Shown: positions 50,168 through 60,017, counted from the first letter of the stretch. The stretch is 64,000 bases of DNA from Methylopila sp. Yamaguchi (GCF_002897035.1 NZ_BAUX01000004.1:186001-250000), one strand, 5' to 3'. Numbers and translations: made by a program. Notes: generated by a model not told the origin, from the sequence alone.

Positions 50168-51028
50168 GTGATCCACCCCATCCGCCCCGTGTTTCTCGCC
50201 GCCGCCGCTGCTGCGACCTTCGCGACCGCCGCGCCGGCGCTCGCCGAACCGACGCTCGCGCCTCACCGGGCGGTCTACGAGCTGAAGCTGCGTGAGACCC
50301 GAGGCTCCTCCAGCGTCGACCAGATCCGCGGCCGCATCGTCTACGAGTTCACCGGCGCGCCCTGCGAGGGCTACGCTCTGTCGTTCCGGCAGGTGACGGA
50401 GATCGGCAACAGCGAGGGGGAGACCAACGTCTCCGATCTGCGCTCCGCCACCTGGGAGGACGGGGCGGCCAAGAGCTTCCGGTTCACCGCCCAGAACTAT
50501 CTCAACCAACAGCTCGAGAAGGACACCGACGGGCGCGCCGAGCGCGGCGCCGACGCGCTCAAGGTGACGATCTCGAAGCCCGAGAAGTCCGACAAGGGCT
50601 TCGGCGAGGAGACGCTGTTCCCGACCGAGCACCTGCGCAAGATCCTCGAGGCGGCCGAGCGCGGCGACAAGTTGTTGTCGGCTGCGGTCTATGACGGCTC
50701 CGAGGACGGCGACAAGGTCTACGACACGCTGACCGTGATCGGGAAGCCGGAGACCGCGGAGCCCGCGAATCTCGAAGCCGCGGCCAAGACGCCGGAGCTT
50801 GCGAAGGCGACGCGCTGGCCGGTTTCGGTAAGCTACTTCGAGCGGGGCAAGGCGCCTGACGGCGACGACAAGAAGGACAGCGGCGGCGAGCAGACGCCGA
50901 TCTACGCCATGAGCTTCGACCTCTACGACAATGGCGTCAGCCGGGCGATGAAGATCGACTATGGCGACTTCGTCCTCGACGGCGAGCTCAAGGAGCTGAA
51001 GTTCCTTAAAGCGACGACCTGCAAGTAG
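50168..51028 (+). CDS. EipB-like periplasmic protein (DUF1849)
   Basis: GTG start, signal peptide to about residue 27 (AAAAAATFATAAPALA), then the DUF1849 fold: LAPHRAVYELKLRETRGSSSVDQIRGRIVYEF, in parts, CEGYALSFRQVTEI and at the end LDGELKELKFLKATTC. Two Cys (one near 73, one next to the end) can form the disulfide known in EipB, a beta-spiral envelope-integrity protein of Brucella. 286 residues as usual. Confidence 0.9.
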   Translation: MIHPIRPVFLAAAAAATFATAAPALAEPTLAPHRAVYELKLRETRGSSSVDQIRGRIVYEFTGAPCEGYALSFRQVTEIGNSEGETNVSDLRSATWEDGAAKSFRFTAQNYLNQQLEKDTDGRAERGADALKVTISKPEKSDKGFGEETLFPTEHLRKILEAAERGDKLLSAAVYDGSEDGDKVYDTLTVIGKPETAEPANLEAAAKTPELAKATRWPVSVSYFERGKAPDGDDKKDSGGEQTPIYAMSFDLYDNGVSRAMKIDYGDFVLDGELKELKFLKATTCK

Positions 51029-51047
51029 GAAGCGGCTCGGGAGCCTG

Positions 51048-52328
51048 TCATCCCCGCGGCGGGCGCTTGGCGAAGGCGCGTTCGACCGACTCGCGGCCGA
51101 AGCGGGCGCGCAGGGTCGCGACCGCGGCCTCGACCGCCGCGAGCTTCTCCGTGCGGTCGTCGACGAGATCGCGGGGGTCGGCCAGCGCCTCCGGCGCGAG
51201 CTCCGACACCGCGACGCCGATCAGGCGGAACGGGGTGCCGTCCGCTTCACGCCTCAGAAGCGCCTCCGCGGTCTCGAAGATGCGGCCGGCGAGCCGCGTC
51301 GGGGCGGACAGGGCGTGGGCGCGCGTGCGCAGCCGGAAGTCGCCGGTCTTGAGCTTCAGCGTCACGGTCTGGCCCGCGATCCCGTCCGCCCGCAGGCGGT
51401 CGGCCACCTTCTCGCTCAGGCGGAACAGGTGAGGCGCGAGGTCGTCGAGACGCGCGACGTCGCTGTCGAAGGTCGTCTCCGCCCCGACGCTCTTGCGCTC
51501 GCGGTCCGGGGTGACCTTTCGGTCGTCCCGGCCGAACGCGAGGCGCGAGAGGCGCAGGCCGCCGTCGCCATAGCGGCGCGCGAGGTCGCGCGGCTCCGCG
51601 CGCTGCAGGTCGCCGATCGTGCGCAGGCCGTCGCGCGTCAGCGTCTCGGCGAAGGCCGGGCCGACGCCCCAGAGGAAGCTCACCGGCCGCGGCGCGAGGA
51701 AGGCCGGCGCCTCCTCGATGGAGAGCGCCGCGAAGCCGCGGGGCTTGTCGAGATCGGACGCGATCTTGGCGAGGAACTTGTTGGAGGCGAGGCCCACCGA
51801 CACCGAGATGCCGACGTCGCGCTCCACCTCCTGCGCGAAGCGCGCCAGAACCAGCGCCGCGGGAGCGCCGTGCAGCGCCTCGGTGCCGGAGAGATCGAGG
51901 AAGGCCTCGTCGATCGACAGCGGCTCGACAAGCGGGGTGAGCGCCTGCATCTTGGCCCGCACCGCACGGCTGGCCTCGACATACTTTCCGAAGTTCGGCT
52001 TGATGACCACCGCGTCCGGGCAGAGCTTGAGCGCCTTGAACATCGGCATCGCGGACTTCACGCCGTGGATGCGCGCGACGTAGCAAGCCGTTGAGACGAC
52101 GCCGCGTTTTCCTCCGCCGATGATGACCGGGAGGTCTGCGAGGCTAGGATCGTCGCGCTTTTCTACGGTCGCGAAGAAGGCGTCGCAGTCCACATGTGCG
52201 ATGGTCATCCGGCCGAGGTCGGGGTGTCGCGCGATCCGTGGGCTGCCGCAGGCGCGGCACCGCGGCGCTGATCCAGCGAGCGTCAGGCAGTCCCGGCAGA
52301 AGGCGAAGGGGGCGGGAGGCGCGCCCAT
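51048..52328 (-). CDS. dinB: DNA polymerase IV
   Basis: 426 residues from MGAPPAPFAFCRDCL. An N-terminal zinc-finger-like CRDC ... CRACG precedes the Y-family polymerase: HVDCDAFFATVEKRDDP (metal Asp), VVSTACYVARIHGVKSAMP, PLSIDEAFLDLSGTE with the catalytic Asp-Glu, the thumb SNKFLAKIASDLDKPRG and the little-finger domain. Error-prone translesion synthesis, SOS-linked in many bacteria. Leftward with the DUF3572 gene 10 bases upstream. The zinc-finger head is common in this clade. Confidence 0.95.
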   Translation of the reverse strand: MGAPPAPFAFCRDCLTLAGSAPRCRACGSPRIARHPDLGRMTIAHVDCDAFFATVEKRDDPSLADLPVIIGGGKRGVVSTACYVARIHGVKSAMPMFKALKLCPDAVVIKPNFGKYVEASRAVRAKMQALTPLVEPLSIDEAFLDLSGTEALHGAPAALVLARFAQEVERDVGISVSVGLASNKFLAKIASDLDKPRGFAALSIEEAPAFLAPRPVSFLWGVGPAFAETLTRDGLRTIGDLQRAEPRDLARRYGDGGLRLSRLAFGRDDRKVTPDRERKSVGAETTFDSDVARLDDLAPHLFRLSEKVADRLRADGIAGQTVTLKLKTGDFRLRTRAHALSAPTRLAGRIFETAEALLRREADGTPFRLIGVAVSELAPEALADPRDLVDDRTEKLAAVEAAVATLRARFGRESVERAFAKRPPRG

Positions 52329-52338
52329 GGTTGCGTCC

Positions 52339-52635
52339 TCAGGTGGATCGGTCGTAGTGGACGGCGCCGAGGGCCGCGCGGGCGCGGGACACGCGCTCGG
52401 GCGGCGTCCCCTGCGAGGCCGCAAAGGCGACAAGCAGCGTCTCGTCGGCCAAGACGTAGTCGAGCACGGCCGGCAGGAAGCCGGGATCGGCGGCGGCGGC
52501 GCGCACGTCGCCAGGCGCGAGGCCCGACAGCGCGAGGAACCGGCCGAGGCGCTCTGAGTCTGAGGCGAGAAAGCCGAGCGCCGCGGCCGCGAGGTCGAGA
52601 GCTGCGTCCGCCGTCGGATGCTGAGGTTGTTTCAT
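52339..52635 (-). CDS. DUF3572 protein
   Basis: 98 residues, all helical, starting MKQPQHPTADAALDLA and containing ALGFLASDSERLGRFLALSGLAPGDVRA (in parts), the DUF3572 signature. Typically next to dinB or divK in alphaproteobacteria. No function known. Divergent from divK with 160 bases between. Confidence 0.88.
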   Translation of the reverse strand: MKQPQHPTADAALDLAAAALGFLASDSERLGRFLALSGLAPGDVRAAAADPGFLPAVLDYVLADETLLVAFAASQGTPPERVSRARAALGAVHYDRST

Positions 52636-52795
52636 GCTGAGCGTTCGCGTTTTCTCAAGGAATCTTCTGTAGCATTTTGCGAAATATGAAGAGGCCGTCG
52701 CCGTTTCGCGAGGACATCGGTCCGTCGAGACGAGAGCCGGCCCGGACGGCGTCGAACCCGTGCAATGTCGCGCGGGCGGGGAGTACAGGGCCATC

Positions 52796-53167
52796 ATGCC
52801 GAAGACCGTCCTGATCGTGGAGGACAACGAGCTCAATATGAAGCTCTTCCACGATCTTCTCGAAGCGCATGGCTACGCCACGCTCGAGACCCGCAACGGA
52901 ATCGAGGCGCTCGAACTGGCGCGCGAGCACCACCCCGACCTGATCCTCATGGACATCCAGCTGCCGGAGGTCTCGGGCCTCGACGTGACGCGCTGGCTGA
53001 AGGAGGACGAGCGCACGCGGGCGATCCCCGTGATCGCCGTCACCGCCTTCGCCATGAAGGGCGACGAGGAGCGCATCCGCGGCGGCGGCTGCGAGGCCTA
53101 TCTGTCGAAGCCGATCTCCGTCGCGAAGTTCCTCGAGACCGTTCGCCATTACCTCGGCGATTCCTGA
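52796..53167 (+). CDS. divK: cell-cycle response regulator DivK
   Basis: 123 residues, single receiver domain: [10 protein letters not shown], phospho-acceptor Asp53 in [13 protein letters not shown], Thr in VIAVTAFAM, Lys in YLSKPIS. Nearly identical in pattern to Caulobacter DivK, which controls the DivJ/PleC kinases and through DivL-CckA the CtrA master regulator. 12 bases before pleD, same operon. Confidence 0.96.
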   Translation: MPKTVLIVEDNELNMKLFHDLLEAHGYATLETRNGIEALELAREHHPDLILMDIQLPEVSGLDVTRWLKEDERTRAIPVIAVTAFAMKGDEERIRGGGCEAYLSKPISVAKFLETVRHYLGDS

Positions 53168-53179
53168 GGAGCTTGAGAC

Positions 53180-54553
53180 GTGACCGCTCGGATCCTCGTC
53201 GTCGACGACGTGCCTGCGAACCTGAAGCTGCTCGAGGCGCGCCTGGCCGCCGAGTATTTCGAGGTGATGACCGCCACGAACGGGACCGAGGCGCTGGAGA
53301 TCTGCGCCAGGGCCCAGTGCGACGTCGTCCTGCTCGACGTCGTCATGCCGGGCCTCGACGGGTTCGAGGTCTGCCGCCGGCTCAAGGCGGACCCAAAGAC
53401 GCACCACATCCCGGTGATCATGGTGACGGCGCTCGACCAGCCTGCGGACCGCGTCCGCGGCCTCGAGGCCGGCGCCGACGATTTCCTGACGAAGCCGGTG
53501 GCGGACGTCGCGCTGCTCGCCAGGATCCGTTCGCTCGCCCGGCTCAAGATGCTCGGAGACGAACTCCGTCTGCGCGCCCAGACGACGCGCGAGATCGGGA
53601 TGACCGACGCGCTGGTCGAGGCGATGGCGGACGACGGACTCCACGGCCGGGTGCTGCTCGTCGACGACCGTGACAGCTCGCACTCCCGCATTGCGATGGC
53701 GCTCGCCTCCGGGCAGTCGGTCTCGTCCGAGCCCTCGCCGCACGAGGCGCTGTTCCGGGCGGCGGAGGGCGAGTTCGACCTGATGATCGTCGCGCTCGAG
53801 CTGCGCGATTTTGACGCCCTGAGGCTCTGCGCGCAGATCCGGTCGCTGGAGCGCACCCGCATGCTGCCGATCCTGCTGGTCGCGCATCCCGACCAGACGG
53901 CCCGGGTGATCCGCGGGCTCGAGGTCGGCGTGAACGACTACCTGCTGCGCCCGCTCGACGCCAACGAGCTCGTGGCGCGCGTCCGCACTCAGATCCGCCG
54001 CAAGCGCTACACCGAGCGCCTGCGCTCGAACCTGCTGGAAAGCATGGCGCTCGCCATCACCGACGGGCTGACCGGGCTCCACAACCGCCGGTACATGGAG
54101 ATGCATCTCCAGAGCCTGCTCGACCAGGCGACCGCGCGCGACCGGCCGCTGTCGGCGCTGGTCGTGGACATCGACTTCTTCAAACGGGTGAACGACACCT
54201 ATGGCCATGACGCCGGCGACGAGGTGCTGCGCGAGTTCGCGGCGCGCCTCAAGGCGAGCGTGCGGGGGATCGATCTCGCCTGCCGCCTGGGCGGCGAAGA
54301 GTTCGTGGTGGTCATGCCGGAGACCGACGCAAAGGTCGCCCAGCTGGTCGCGGAGCGCATCCGGCGGCGGATGGCGGGCGACCCGTTCCGGATCGCGCGC
54401 GGCGCGCGGACCATCGACGTCACCGCCTCGATCGGCGTCGCGAGCTTCGACGTCGCGGTCGACGACGCGGCGTCGCTGCTGAAGCGGGCCGACGTCGCGC
54501 TCTACCGGGCGAAGAGCGAAGGCCGCAACCGGGTGGTCGCCGACGCAGCGTGA
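53180..54553 (+). CDS. pleD: diguanylate cyclase response regulator PleD
   Basis: 457 residues: receiver 1 with Asp53 (VVLLDVVMPGLDG), degenerate receiver 2 (about 155-270, where the phospho-site region IVALELRDFD lacks the Asp at its usual place), then GGDEF domain with active site GGEEF and RGID five residues before it as the product-inhibition site. It makes cyclic di-GMP for polar development. GTG start behind TGAGGAG. Standard domain order for PleD. Confidence 0.97.
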   Translation: MTARILVVDDVPANLKLLEARLAAEYFEVMTATNGTEALEICARAQCDVVLLDVVMPGLDGFEVCRRLKADPKTHHIPVIMVTALDQPADRVRGLEAGADDFLTKPVADVALLARIRSLARLKMLGDELRLRAQTTREIGMTDALVEAMADDGLHGRVLLVDDRDSSHSRIAMALASGQSVSSEPSPHEALFRAAEGEFDLMIVALELRDFDALRLCAQIRSLERTRMLPILLVAHPDQTARVIRGLEVGVNDYLLRPLDANELVARVRTQIRRKRYTERLRSNLLESMALAITDGLTGLHNRRYMEMHLQSLLDQATARDRPLSALVVDIDFFKRVNDTYGHDAGDEVLREFAARLKASVRGIDLACRLGGEEFVVVMPETDAKVAQLVAERIRRRMAGDPFRIARGARTIDVTASIGVASFDVAVDDAASLLKRADVALYRAKSEGRNRVVADAA

Positions 54554-54590
54554 GGCTGTCCGCGGGCCTTAGGTCTGCTAACGATCGCGG

Positions 54591-54773
54591 ATGGACCTCA
54601 TCCGGCTCTTCACGCGACTCGCGCTCATGGCGCGCCGCCGCCAGTCGACCCAGCGCCTGATCATGATCGGCGTCGTGCTGGCGCTCTGCCTCGCGGTCGC
54701 GGGCCTGCAGTGGCTGGGCCTCGCGCCCGACTGGATGACCGCGACGCGCCCCGGGCGCCTCCACTCGTTCTGA
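54591..54773 (+). CDS. small conserved membrane protein
   Basis: 60 residues: basic amphipathic start (MDLIRLFTRLALMARRRQ) and a single membrane helix (about 24-43, LIMIGVVLALCLAVAGLQWLG). Located 37 bases after pleD on the same strand. Small proteins of this form are often seen beside pleD in Hyphomicrobiales. Function unknown. Confidence 0.65.
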   Translation: MDLIRLFTRLALMARRRQSTQRLIMIGVVLALCLAVAGLQWLGLAPDWMTATRPGRLHSF

Positions 54774-54934
54774 CGCCGCCCGCCGATCTACCGCCCGCGA
54801 CGGAGCCGACGAGGTAGGCGATCGGACGGCCGCCTTCCCGCGAAGTAGCGCGCGCGCTTTTGGCGCGCTTGCCGCACGGAATCCTCCGCGGTCCGATCTC
54901 CCAGGCCGAAGGTGCGGCGGGAGCGGAGGCGGCG

Positions 54935-56947
54935 ATGGCGACGAGAATGGAGGGGACGGAGGGGCCGGACCGCATCCAGGGCGGGGACGGCGCGGAGGCG
55001 CTTCTCGGCCTCCGAGGCGCCGACACGCTCCTCGGCGGCGGCGGACGGGATCGCCTCTATGGCGGGGCCGGGGCGGATTCGCTGGACGGGGGCGCTGGGG
55101 ACGACAGCGTATCAGGCGGAGCCGGCGACGACGTTCTCGCGGGGGGCGCCGGCGCGGACACCGTCTTCGGCGGAAGTGGAGACGACACGATCTGGACGAG
55201 CGGCGCCGACCGGGCGGGAGCGGTTGAGATCATCGACGCCGGGTCGGGCGACGACTTCATCAATCTCACCGGCGGCGGCGGCCTGAAGCTCTCGCTCGGG
55301 GAGGGCCGCGACAGCATTCAGCTCTGGACCATCGGCGCCGGCGACGGCGAGCGCGTCATCACCGACTTCCAGGCCGGCGACGGCGGCGACTGGATCTTCC
55401 TCCTCTCGCAGATTGAAAATCAGCTTCCGAACCAGCAGGGAGACAGCCTTTTCAGGACAGGGCACCTCAGACTCGTCCAGAGCGGGGAGGACGTGCTCCT
55501 CCAGGGCGACCGGGACGGGACATCCGGCCAAGGCGCCTCCCTGACGACGATTCTTCGGCTCGAAGGCGTCGACGCCACGAGTTTGACCCGCTCGAATTTT
55601 CGCTATGACCCAATCGTCTCGGAGAACATCACTCCCACGATGACCGGATCGCTGCATGCGACCATGCGCGCTGGCTCAACCCACGTGGTCCGGCCCGACG
55701 AACTGGGCTTCACTGATCCCGAAGAGGCGGACGTCAGCTTCCGGGTCGATCCTGCCAATGGCGTTTTCGTAACGGTGGCCGGCGTGACGACCTCAAGTTT
55801 CACAAGCGCGCAGCTGGCGGCGGGTCAGGTCGCGTTTTCGCACTACTCGCCGTTCCACACCCACATACAGTTCGGCGTGACCGTCTCCGACGGCAACTCA
55901 AGCGCCAGTCCGGCGCTCTTCACCATCGATGTCGTCCCGGCGGACTTTCAGGCTATCGCGCAGGACGACTCGTTCGTCCTGACGCAAAAGGACACCAGCG
56001 GGAACGTGTTCGACGACAACGGCGCCGGGGCGGACGTCGATCCCGATCGCCCGCTTGCAGTCGTCGCCGTCAACGGCGCTGCGGCCAGCGTCGGCCAGTG
56101 GACGAAGCTTCCTTCGGGCATCAGCGTGCGACTGAATTCGGATGGGTCGCTTACCGCCGCCGCAGGGGAGAACCTCGCCGCCCCAGGATCCGGTGCCGCC
56201 AACACCTATCTCTCCGGAAGTTTCACCTACACGCTCGCCGGCGGACAGACGGCGACGGCGGACGTCGTCGTGGTCGGGATCGACGACGACGATCATGTCC
56301 GCGGCTCAGCCGGCGCGGATCGGCTCCACGCCGGGATCGGCGACGACACGATCGACGGAGGAGGCGGCGGCGATCTGCTGTACGGCGGGAAGGGCGATGA
56401 TCTCTACATCCTGCGCGACGCGGCCGACCAGCTCGTCGAGCGTGAGGCCGAAGGCCAGGACCGGGTGCTGTCTTTCGTCTCCGTCGCGCTGCCTGAGAAC
56501 GTCGAGCGCGTCGATCTGCAGGGGACCGCCGATCTGGACGCGACGGGAGGCGACGGGCGCGACTTCCTGATCGGCAACGCGGGCGCCAACGTTCTCGACG
56601 GCGGCGGAGGCCGCGATCGGCTGAAGGGGGGCGCCGGGGCCGACGTCTTCCTCTTCAGCAGCGCCCCGCTGTCGAGCGAGGCGGATCGAATTTCGGACTT
56701 CGAAGGCGCGGACAGGATCGCCCTCGATAGCCGCGTCTTTTCCGGCCTGGCGAAGGGCGAACTCGACGCGTCGGCTTTCCATCTCGGCGCGACGGCGGAC
56801 GACGGCGCCGATCGCATTCTCTACGACATCGTCAGCGGCGGGCTGTTCTTCGACCGCGACGGTTCGGGAACGACCTATCATGCGGTTAGGTTCGCCGTCC
56901 TCGCAAACCACGCCGCGCTGACCGCCGACGACGTCGTGATCGTCTAA
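54935..56947 (+). CDS. large RTX protein with cadherin-like middle
   Basis: ATG 54935 has GGAGG eight bases upstream; the longer TTG frame is less likely. 670 residues: RTX nonapeptides at about 15-100 (GGGGRDRLYGGAGADSLDGG, in parts), a linker, a beta-rich part at about 230-350 (DPEEADVSFRVDPANGVF ... VTVSDGNSSASPALFTIDV, cadherin/VCBS-like), a second RTX cluster at about 460-590 and the C-terminal RTX cap (ADVFLFSSAPLSSEADRI; LFFDRDGSG). Probably a type I-secreted surface protein. It sits between pleD and rpmG, which are otherwise close together in this order. C-terminus resembles the two prophage RTX proteins. Confidence 0.85.
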   Translation: MATRMEGTEGPDRIQGGDGAEALLGLRGADTLLGGGGRDRLYGGAGADSLDGGAGDDSVSGGAGDDVLAGGAGADTVFGGSGDDTIWTSGADRAGAVEIIDAGSGDDFINLTGGGGLKLSLGEGRDSIQLWTIGAGDGERVITDFQAGDGGDWIFLLSQIENQLPNQQGDSLFRTGHLRLVQSGEDVLLQGDRDGTSGQGASLTTILRLEGVDATSLTRSNFRYDPIVSENITPTMTGSLHATMRAGSTHVVRPDELGFTDPEEADVSFRVDPANGVFVTVAGVTTSSFTSAQLAAGQVAFSHYSPFHTHIQFGVTVSDGNSSASPALFTIDVVPADFQAIAQDDSFVLTQKDTSGNVFDDNGAGADVDPDRPLAVVAVNGAAASVGQWTKLPSGISVRLNSDGSLTAAAGENLAAPGSGAANTYLSGSFTYTLAGGQTATADVVVVGIDDDDHVRGSAGADRLHAGIGDDTIDGGGGGDLLYGGKGDDLYILRDAADQLVEREAEGQDRVLSFVSVALPENVERVDLQGTADLDATGGDGRDFLIGNAGANVLDGGGGRDRLKGGAGADVFLFSSAPLSSEADRISDFEGADRIALDSRVFSGLAKGELDASAFHLGATADDGADRILYDIVSGGLFFDRDGSGTTYHAVRFAVLANHAALTADDVVIV

Positions 56948-56964
56948 AACCCTCGCCGGAAACG

Positions 56965-56988
56965 CAAAAGGCGCCCCGAAGGGCGCCT
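56965..56988 (-). terminator. terminator of rpmG
   Basis: AGGCGCC-loop-GGCGCCT, 7-bp perfect stem with 6-base loop; read leftward it is followed by TTTTGCGTTT. It also separates rpmG from the convergent RTX gene. Confidence 0.75.
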
Positions 56989-57022
56989 CGTCGCAAAGCC
57001 TCGAAACGGCTTCAGGCCAAGA

Positions 57023-57190
57023 TCACTTGATCTTGGTCTCCTTGAACTCGACGTGCTTCTTGGCGACCGGATCGTACTTCTTGAGCACCATCTTCTCGGT
57101 CTTGGTGCGGGAGTTCTTGCTGGTCACATAGAACACGCCGGTGTCGGCGGTGCTCAGCAGCTTGATCTTGATGTTGGCGGCTTTCGCCAT
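57023..57190 (-). CDS. rpmG: 50S ribosomal protein L33
   Basis: 55 residues on the minus strand: [18 protein letters not shown], then [20 protein letters not shown] and the end [10 protein letters not shown], the complete alphaproteobacterial L33 without the zinc Cys pairs (Cys-minus type). It is part of the large ribosomal subunit near the E site. Terminator follows directly. Confidence 0.97.
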   Translation of the reverse strand: MAKAANIKIKLLSTADTGVFYVTSKNSRTKTEKMVLKKYDPVAKKHVEFKETKIK

Positions 57191-57271
57191 GGCGTTGACC
57201 TCGTGCGGGCGGGCGCGCGAAACGCCAGCGTCTGAATGTGAGGGCGCAACCTACTCAGGCGCGGCCTTGTG

Positions 57272-58447
57272 TCAAGACGGCGCGCGCACCCGCCAGGCCG
57301 CGACGAGGGCGAAAACGCCCATCAGCACGGCGATCGCGGCCGGCGCGCCGTAAGGCGGCCACAGGTCGAAGCCGACGCCCAGCACAGGGGGGCCCGCGAT
57401 CAGCCCAAGCGAGTACGTCACCACGAAGGCCGCGTTGGCGGTCGCCAGATCAGTCCCCGAGAACCGCGCGCCGAGGTGGGCGAGGGCGACGGTGTAGAGC
57501 CCGCACACGACGCCGCCCCAGAGCGCGACCACTGTGTAGAGCAGCGCCGCCGAGGCTCCGGCCAAGGGAATCGCCAAGGCGCCGAGGAAGCCGACGACGC
57601 CGATCCCGAGCAGCAGCTTGCGGCGGTCCATCCGGTCGCTCAGCAGGCCGAGCGGGATCTGCAGCAGCACGTTGCCGACCTCCATCGCGGTCACCAGCAG
57701 AGCCGCGGTGGTGGCGCCGAAGCCAAGGCTCACGCCATAGAGCGGCAGGAAGGCGAAGGCGCCGGTCTCCACCGCGCCGAAAATGAAGGCGGAGAGCGTG
57801 GCGACGGGGGCGAGCGCGAGGAAGAACAAGACGCCGCGGCCCTTTTCGGCGCGCTCCAGCGGCGGGGCGGAGCAGCCTGCGAACAGCAGCGGGCCGGCCG
57901 CGACCACGAACAGGGCGGCGCAGGTCAGGTACGGCGCGAGCGAATCCATGCCGACGCCGGCCAGGATCAATGGACCCGCGCCGAGGCCGACCGACAGCGC
58001 GGTGACGTAGACGCCCATCACCAGTCCCCGCGACTGAGCGGGGGCCAGCGCGTTGATCCAGAACTCCGACAGCACGAACATGATGGCTAGCGAGACGCCG
58101 AAGGCGAACCGCAGCGGAAACCAGGCCCAGAACGGCTGGATGAACGCGAAGCCGAGGATGGCGGCGGCGCCGATGGCGAGGGCGAGGAGCAACGTCGGCC
58201 GCACCCCGATCGCGGCGGCGAGTCGCGGGATGAACGGCGCGACCGCGACCGTGGCCAAGCCGCCCATGGCGGTGTTCAGCCCAATCATGGCGCCGCTCGC
58301 GCCGCGGCGTTCCATGGCGAAGGACAGCAGCGGAATGGACAGGCTGAGCCCGACGCCGACCAGCGACACGCAGGCGATCGCCACCGTGATGCCGATCCTG
58401 CGGTCGCGTGGCGTGAAGTCGGCGAGAGGGTCTGCGACGGCGGTCAT
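57272..58447 (-). CDS. MFS transporter
   Basis: 391 residues from MTAVADPLADFTPRDRRIG with twelve membrane segments. The loop between helices 2 and 3 is GLNTAMGGLATVAVAPFIPRL, and GLLSDRMDRRKLL between helices 8 and 9 is the second-half copy of the MFS motif A. The YcaD-like/drug-sugar type of this family exports small molecules; the substrate is not evident. Positioned upstream of rpmG in a conserved chromosomal order. Confidence 0.9.
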   Translation of the reverse strand: MTAVADPLADFTPRDRRIGITVAIACVSLVGVGLSLSIPLLSFAMERRGASGAMIGLNTAMGGLATVAVAPFIPRLAAAIGVRPTLLLALAIGAAAILGFAFIQPFWAWFPLRFAFGVSLAIMFVLSEFWINALAPAQSRGLVMGVYVTALSVGLGAGPLILAGVGMDSLAPYLTCAALFVVAAGPLLFAGCSAPPLERAEKGRGVLFFLALAPVATLSAFIFGAVETGAFAFLPLYGVSLGFGATTAALLVTAMEVGNVLLQIPLGLLSDRMDRRKLLLGIGVVGFLGALAIPLAGASAALLYTVVALWGGVVCGLYTVALAHLGARFSGTDLATANAAFVVTYSLGLIAGPPVLGVGFDLWPPYGAPAAIAVLMGVFALVAAWRVRAPS

Positions 58448-58688
58448 GGCCGGGCGCAGAAAGCACAGGCGCGCCGGAAGCGCCACTCCCCACGCTCCGG
58501 CGGCGACCCGTGCGCAGCCCGGCGGCAGAAAATAGCGATTGACCACGGGGATGCTTTTGGACCTAGATTGGACTTATCGCGCAGGGCGAACAGCGTCGGG
58601 GGGACGCTGTTTCCGAGGCTCCGCCGCATGCGCCGCCGAGGCGGGGTCCATGCGGCCGTGACCCGCGCACCACAGGGGGACTAGGACA

Positions 58689-59972
58689 ATGACATTCTTC
58701 CGCATCGCCGGGGCTGGCGCTCTGGCGCTCGCCTGCGGTCTGGGGACGGCGGCGCCAGCGAAGGCCAACATTCTCATCCAGCAGACGACGGTCAACGGCT
58801 TCAAGGTCGACCGCTACAGCTGGCTCGATTCAAAAGGCCGCAAGCGCTCCGTCTCGCTGAAACGCGAGGGCGAGGGCAACGCCGGCCACGGCGGCTACGC
58901 CGTGCAGTTCACCTACGAGTACCTGTCGAACGGGGTCTGGAAGACGATGCGGGCCAACCCGCCGTCGTCCGCGGAGGGCTTCGGCTATTTCGTGTCGCAC
59001 GAGCGCTACCGCGATTTTTCGGACAACACGCAGGACACGATCGCCGGCAAGATCTTCAGCAAGGACGACTCGCCGCTCGGCCGCGGGTTCGCGGCGACCC
59101 GGGTCCCGCTGTCGACCTCGACGCCGAAAAAGGCCGCGATCCAGTATCAGGTGAGCTATCCCCGCTACGGCACCATCAACGCGACGACGCTCGACCCGAA
59201 CACGGGCGGCGATTCGCCCAAGCTGCCGCTCACGGCGGCGTCCTATAAGCTCTACCAGCTGCCCGTGCGGATCACCTGGTACTTCGAGGAGGGCAAGGAC
59301 CATCCGCGCATCCGGACGCAGGTGATGCTCGACAACCTGCCGGGGGCGAACCGCGCGAGCTTCGACCTGCGCGGGCCGTACGGGGTGCTGAACTTCGACG
59401 GCGCGACGCCGGGCCCGATCAAGCAGGTGCTCTGGGGCGACCGCTACCAGTTCCGCACCTTGACAACCCCGCTCACTCGGAACTCGACCTGGACCTGGGA
59501 AACCACCAATAAGGGGTCGCGCTACTCCGTGCTGACCGCGGGAGGGTTCGAGATGGGGCTCGTCGAGCCGCGGCCCTACAGCAGCACGCGCACTCGTCAG
59601 GGCTACGCCGACGGCCGCGGGATCACCTCGACGACCTACAACAACGGCAACGGCTGCCCATTCCAGGACCAGAAGATCCCCTGCGACTACGAGTGGCCCT
59701 ACCAGTCGGCGCAGTATGAGCTGCCCTACGACAACCCCAACGCCACCACGACGAGCAAGAAGACGGCCTGGGGTTCGACGGCTTACTACGGCATGTCGAT
59801 CAACCAGGTTTACGACACGCCGACGACCTCGCAGCCCTTCGACGGCTTTCCCGCGGGCGGCACGCTGAGCTACGACGTCTGCGTTGTCCTGGACAAAACG
59901 GTCTCCGGCACGGTGACCAAAGCGCTCGCCAACGCCAAAGACGACTACAACTGCGCCGACGGCGTCCGCTGA
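58689..59972 (+). CDS. secreted protein of unknown function
   Basis: 427 residues. Signal peptide of about 26 residues (MTFFRIAGAGALALACGLG, cut after AKA). The mature part is beta-rich with many Tyr, Thr and Asn and few helices; Cys occur as pairs near GNGCPFQDQKIPCDY and at YDVCVVL and DYNCADG, compatible with two disulfides. No known catalytic motif; YEW and WxWE clusters recall carbohydrate-binding surfaces. Good ribosome site AGGGGGACTAGGA. Single gene. Confidence 0.7.
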   Translation: MTFFRIAGAGALALACGLGTAAPAKANILIQQTTVNGFKVDRYSWLDSKGRKRSVSLKREGEGNAGHGGYAVQFTYEYLSNGVWKTMRANPPSSAEGFGYFVSHERYRDFSDNTQDTIAGKIFSKDDSPLGRGFAATRVPLSTSTPKKAAIQYQVSYPRYGTINATTLDPNTGGDSPKLPLTAASYKLYQLPVRITWYFEEGKDHPRIRTQVMLDNLPGANRASFDLRGPYGVLNFDGATPGPIKQVLWGDRYQFRTLTTPLTRNSTWTWETTNKGSRYSVLTAGGFEMGLVEPRPYSSTRTRQGYADGRGITSTTYNNGNGCPFQDQKIPCDYEWPYQSAQYELPYDNPNATTTSKKTAWGSTAYYGMSINQVYDTPTTSQPFDGFPAGGTLSYDVCVVLDKTVSGTVTKALANAKDDYNCADGVR

Positions 59973-60017
59973 TTTGTAAGCCGGTTTCGGTCTCGCTGAT
60001 GCGGTGAATCCCTTCGT

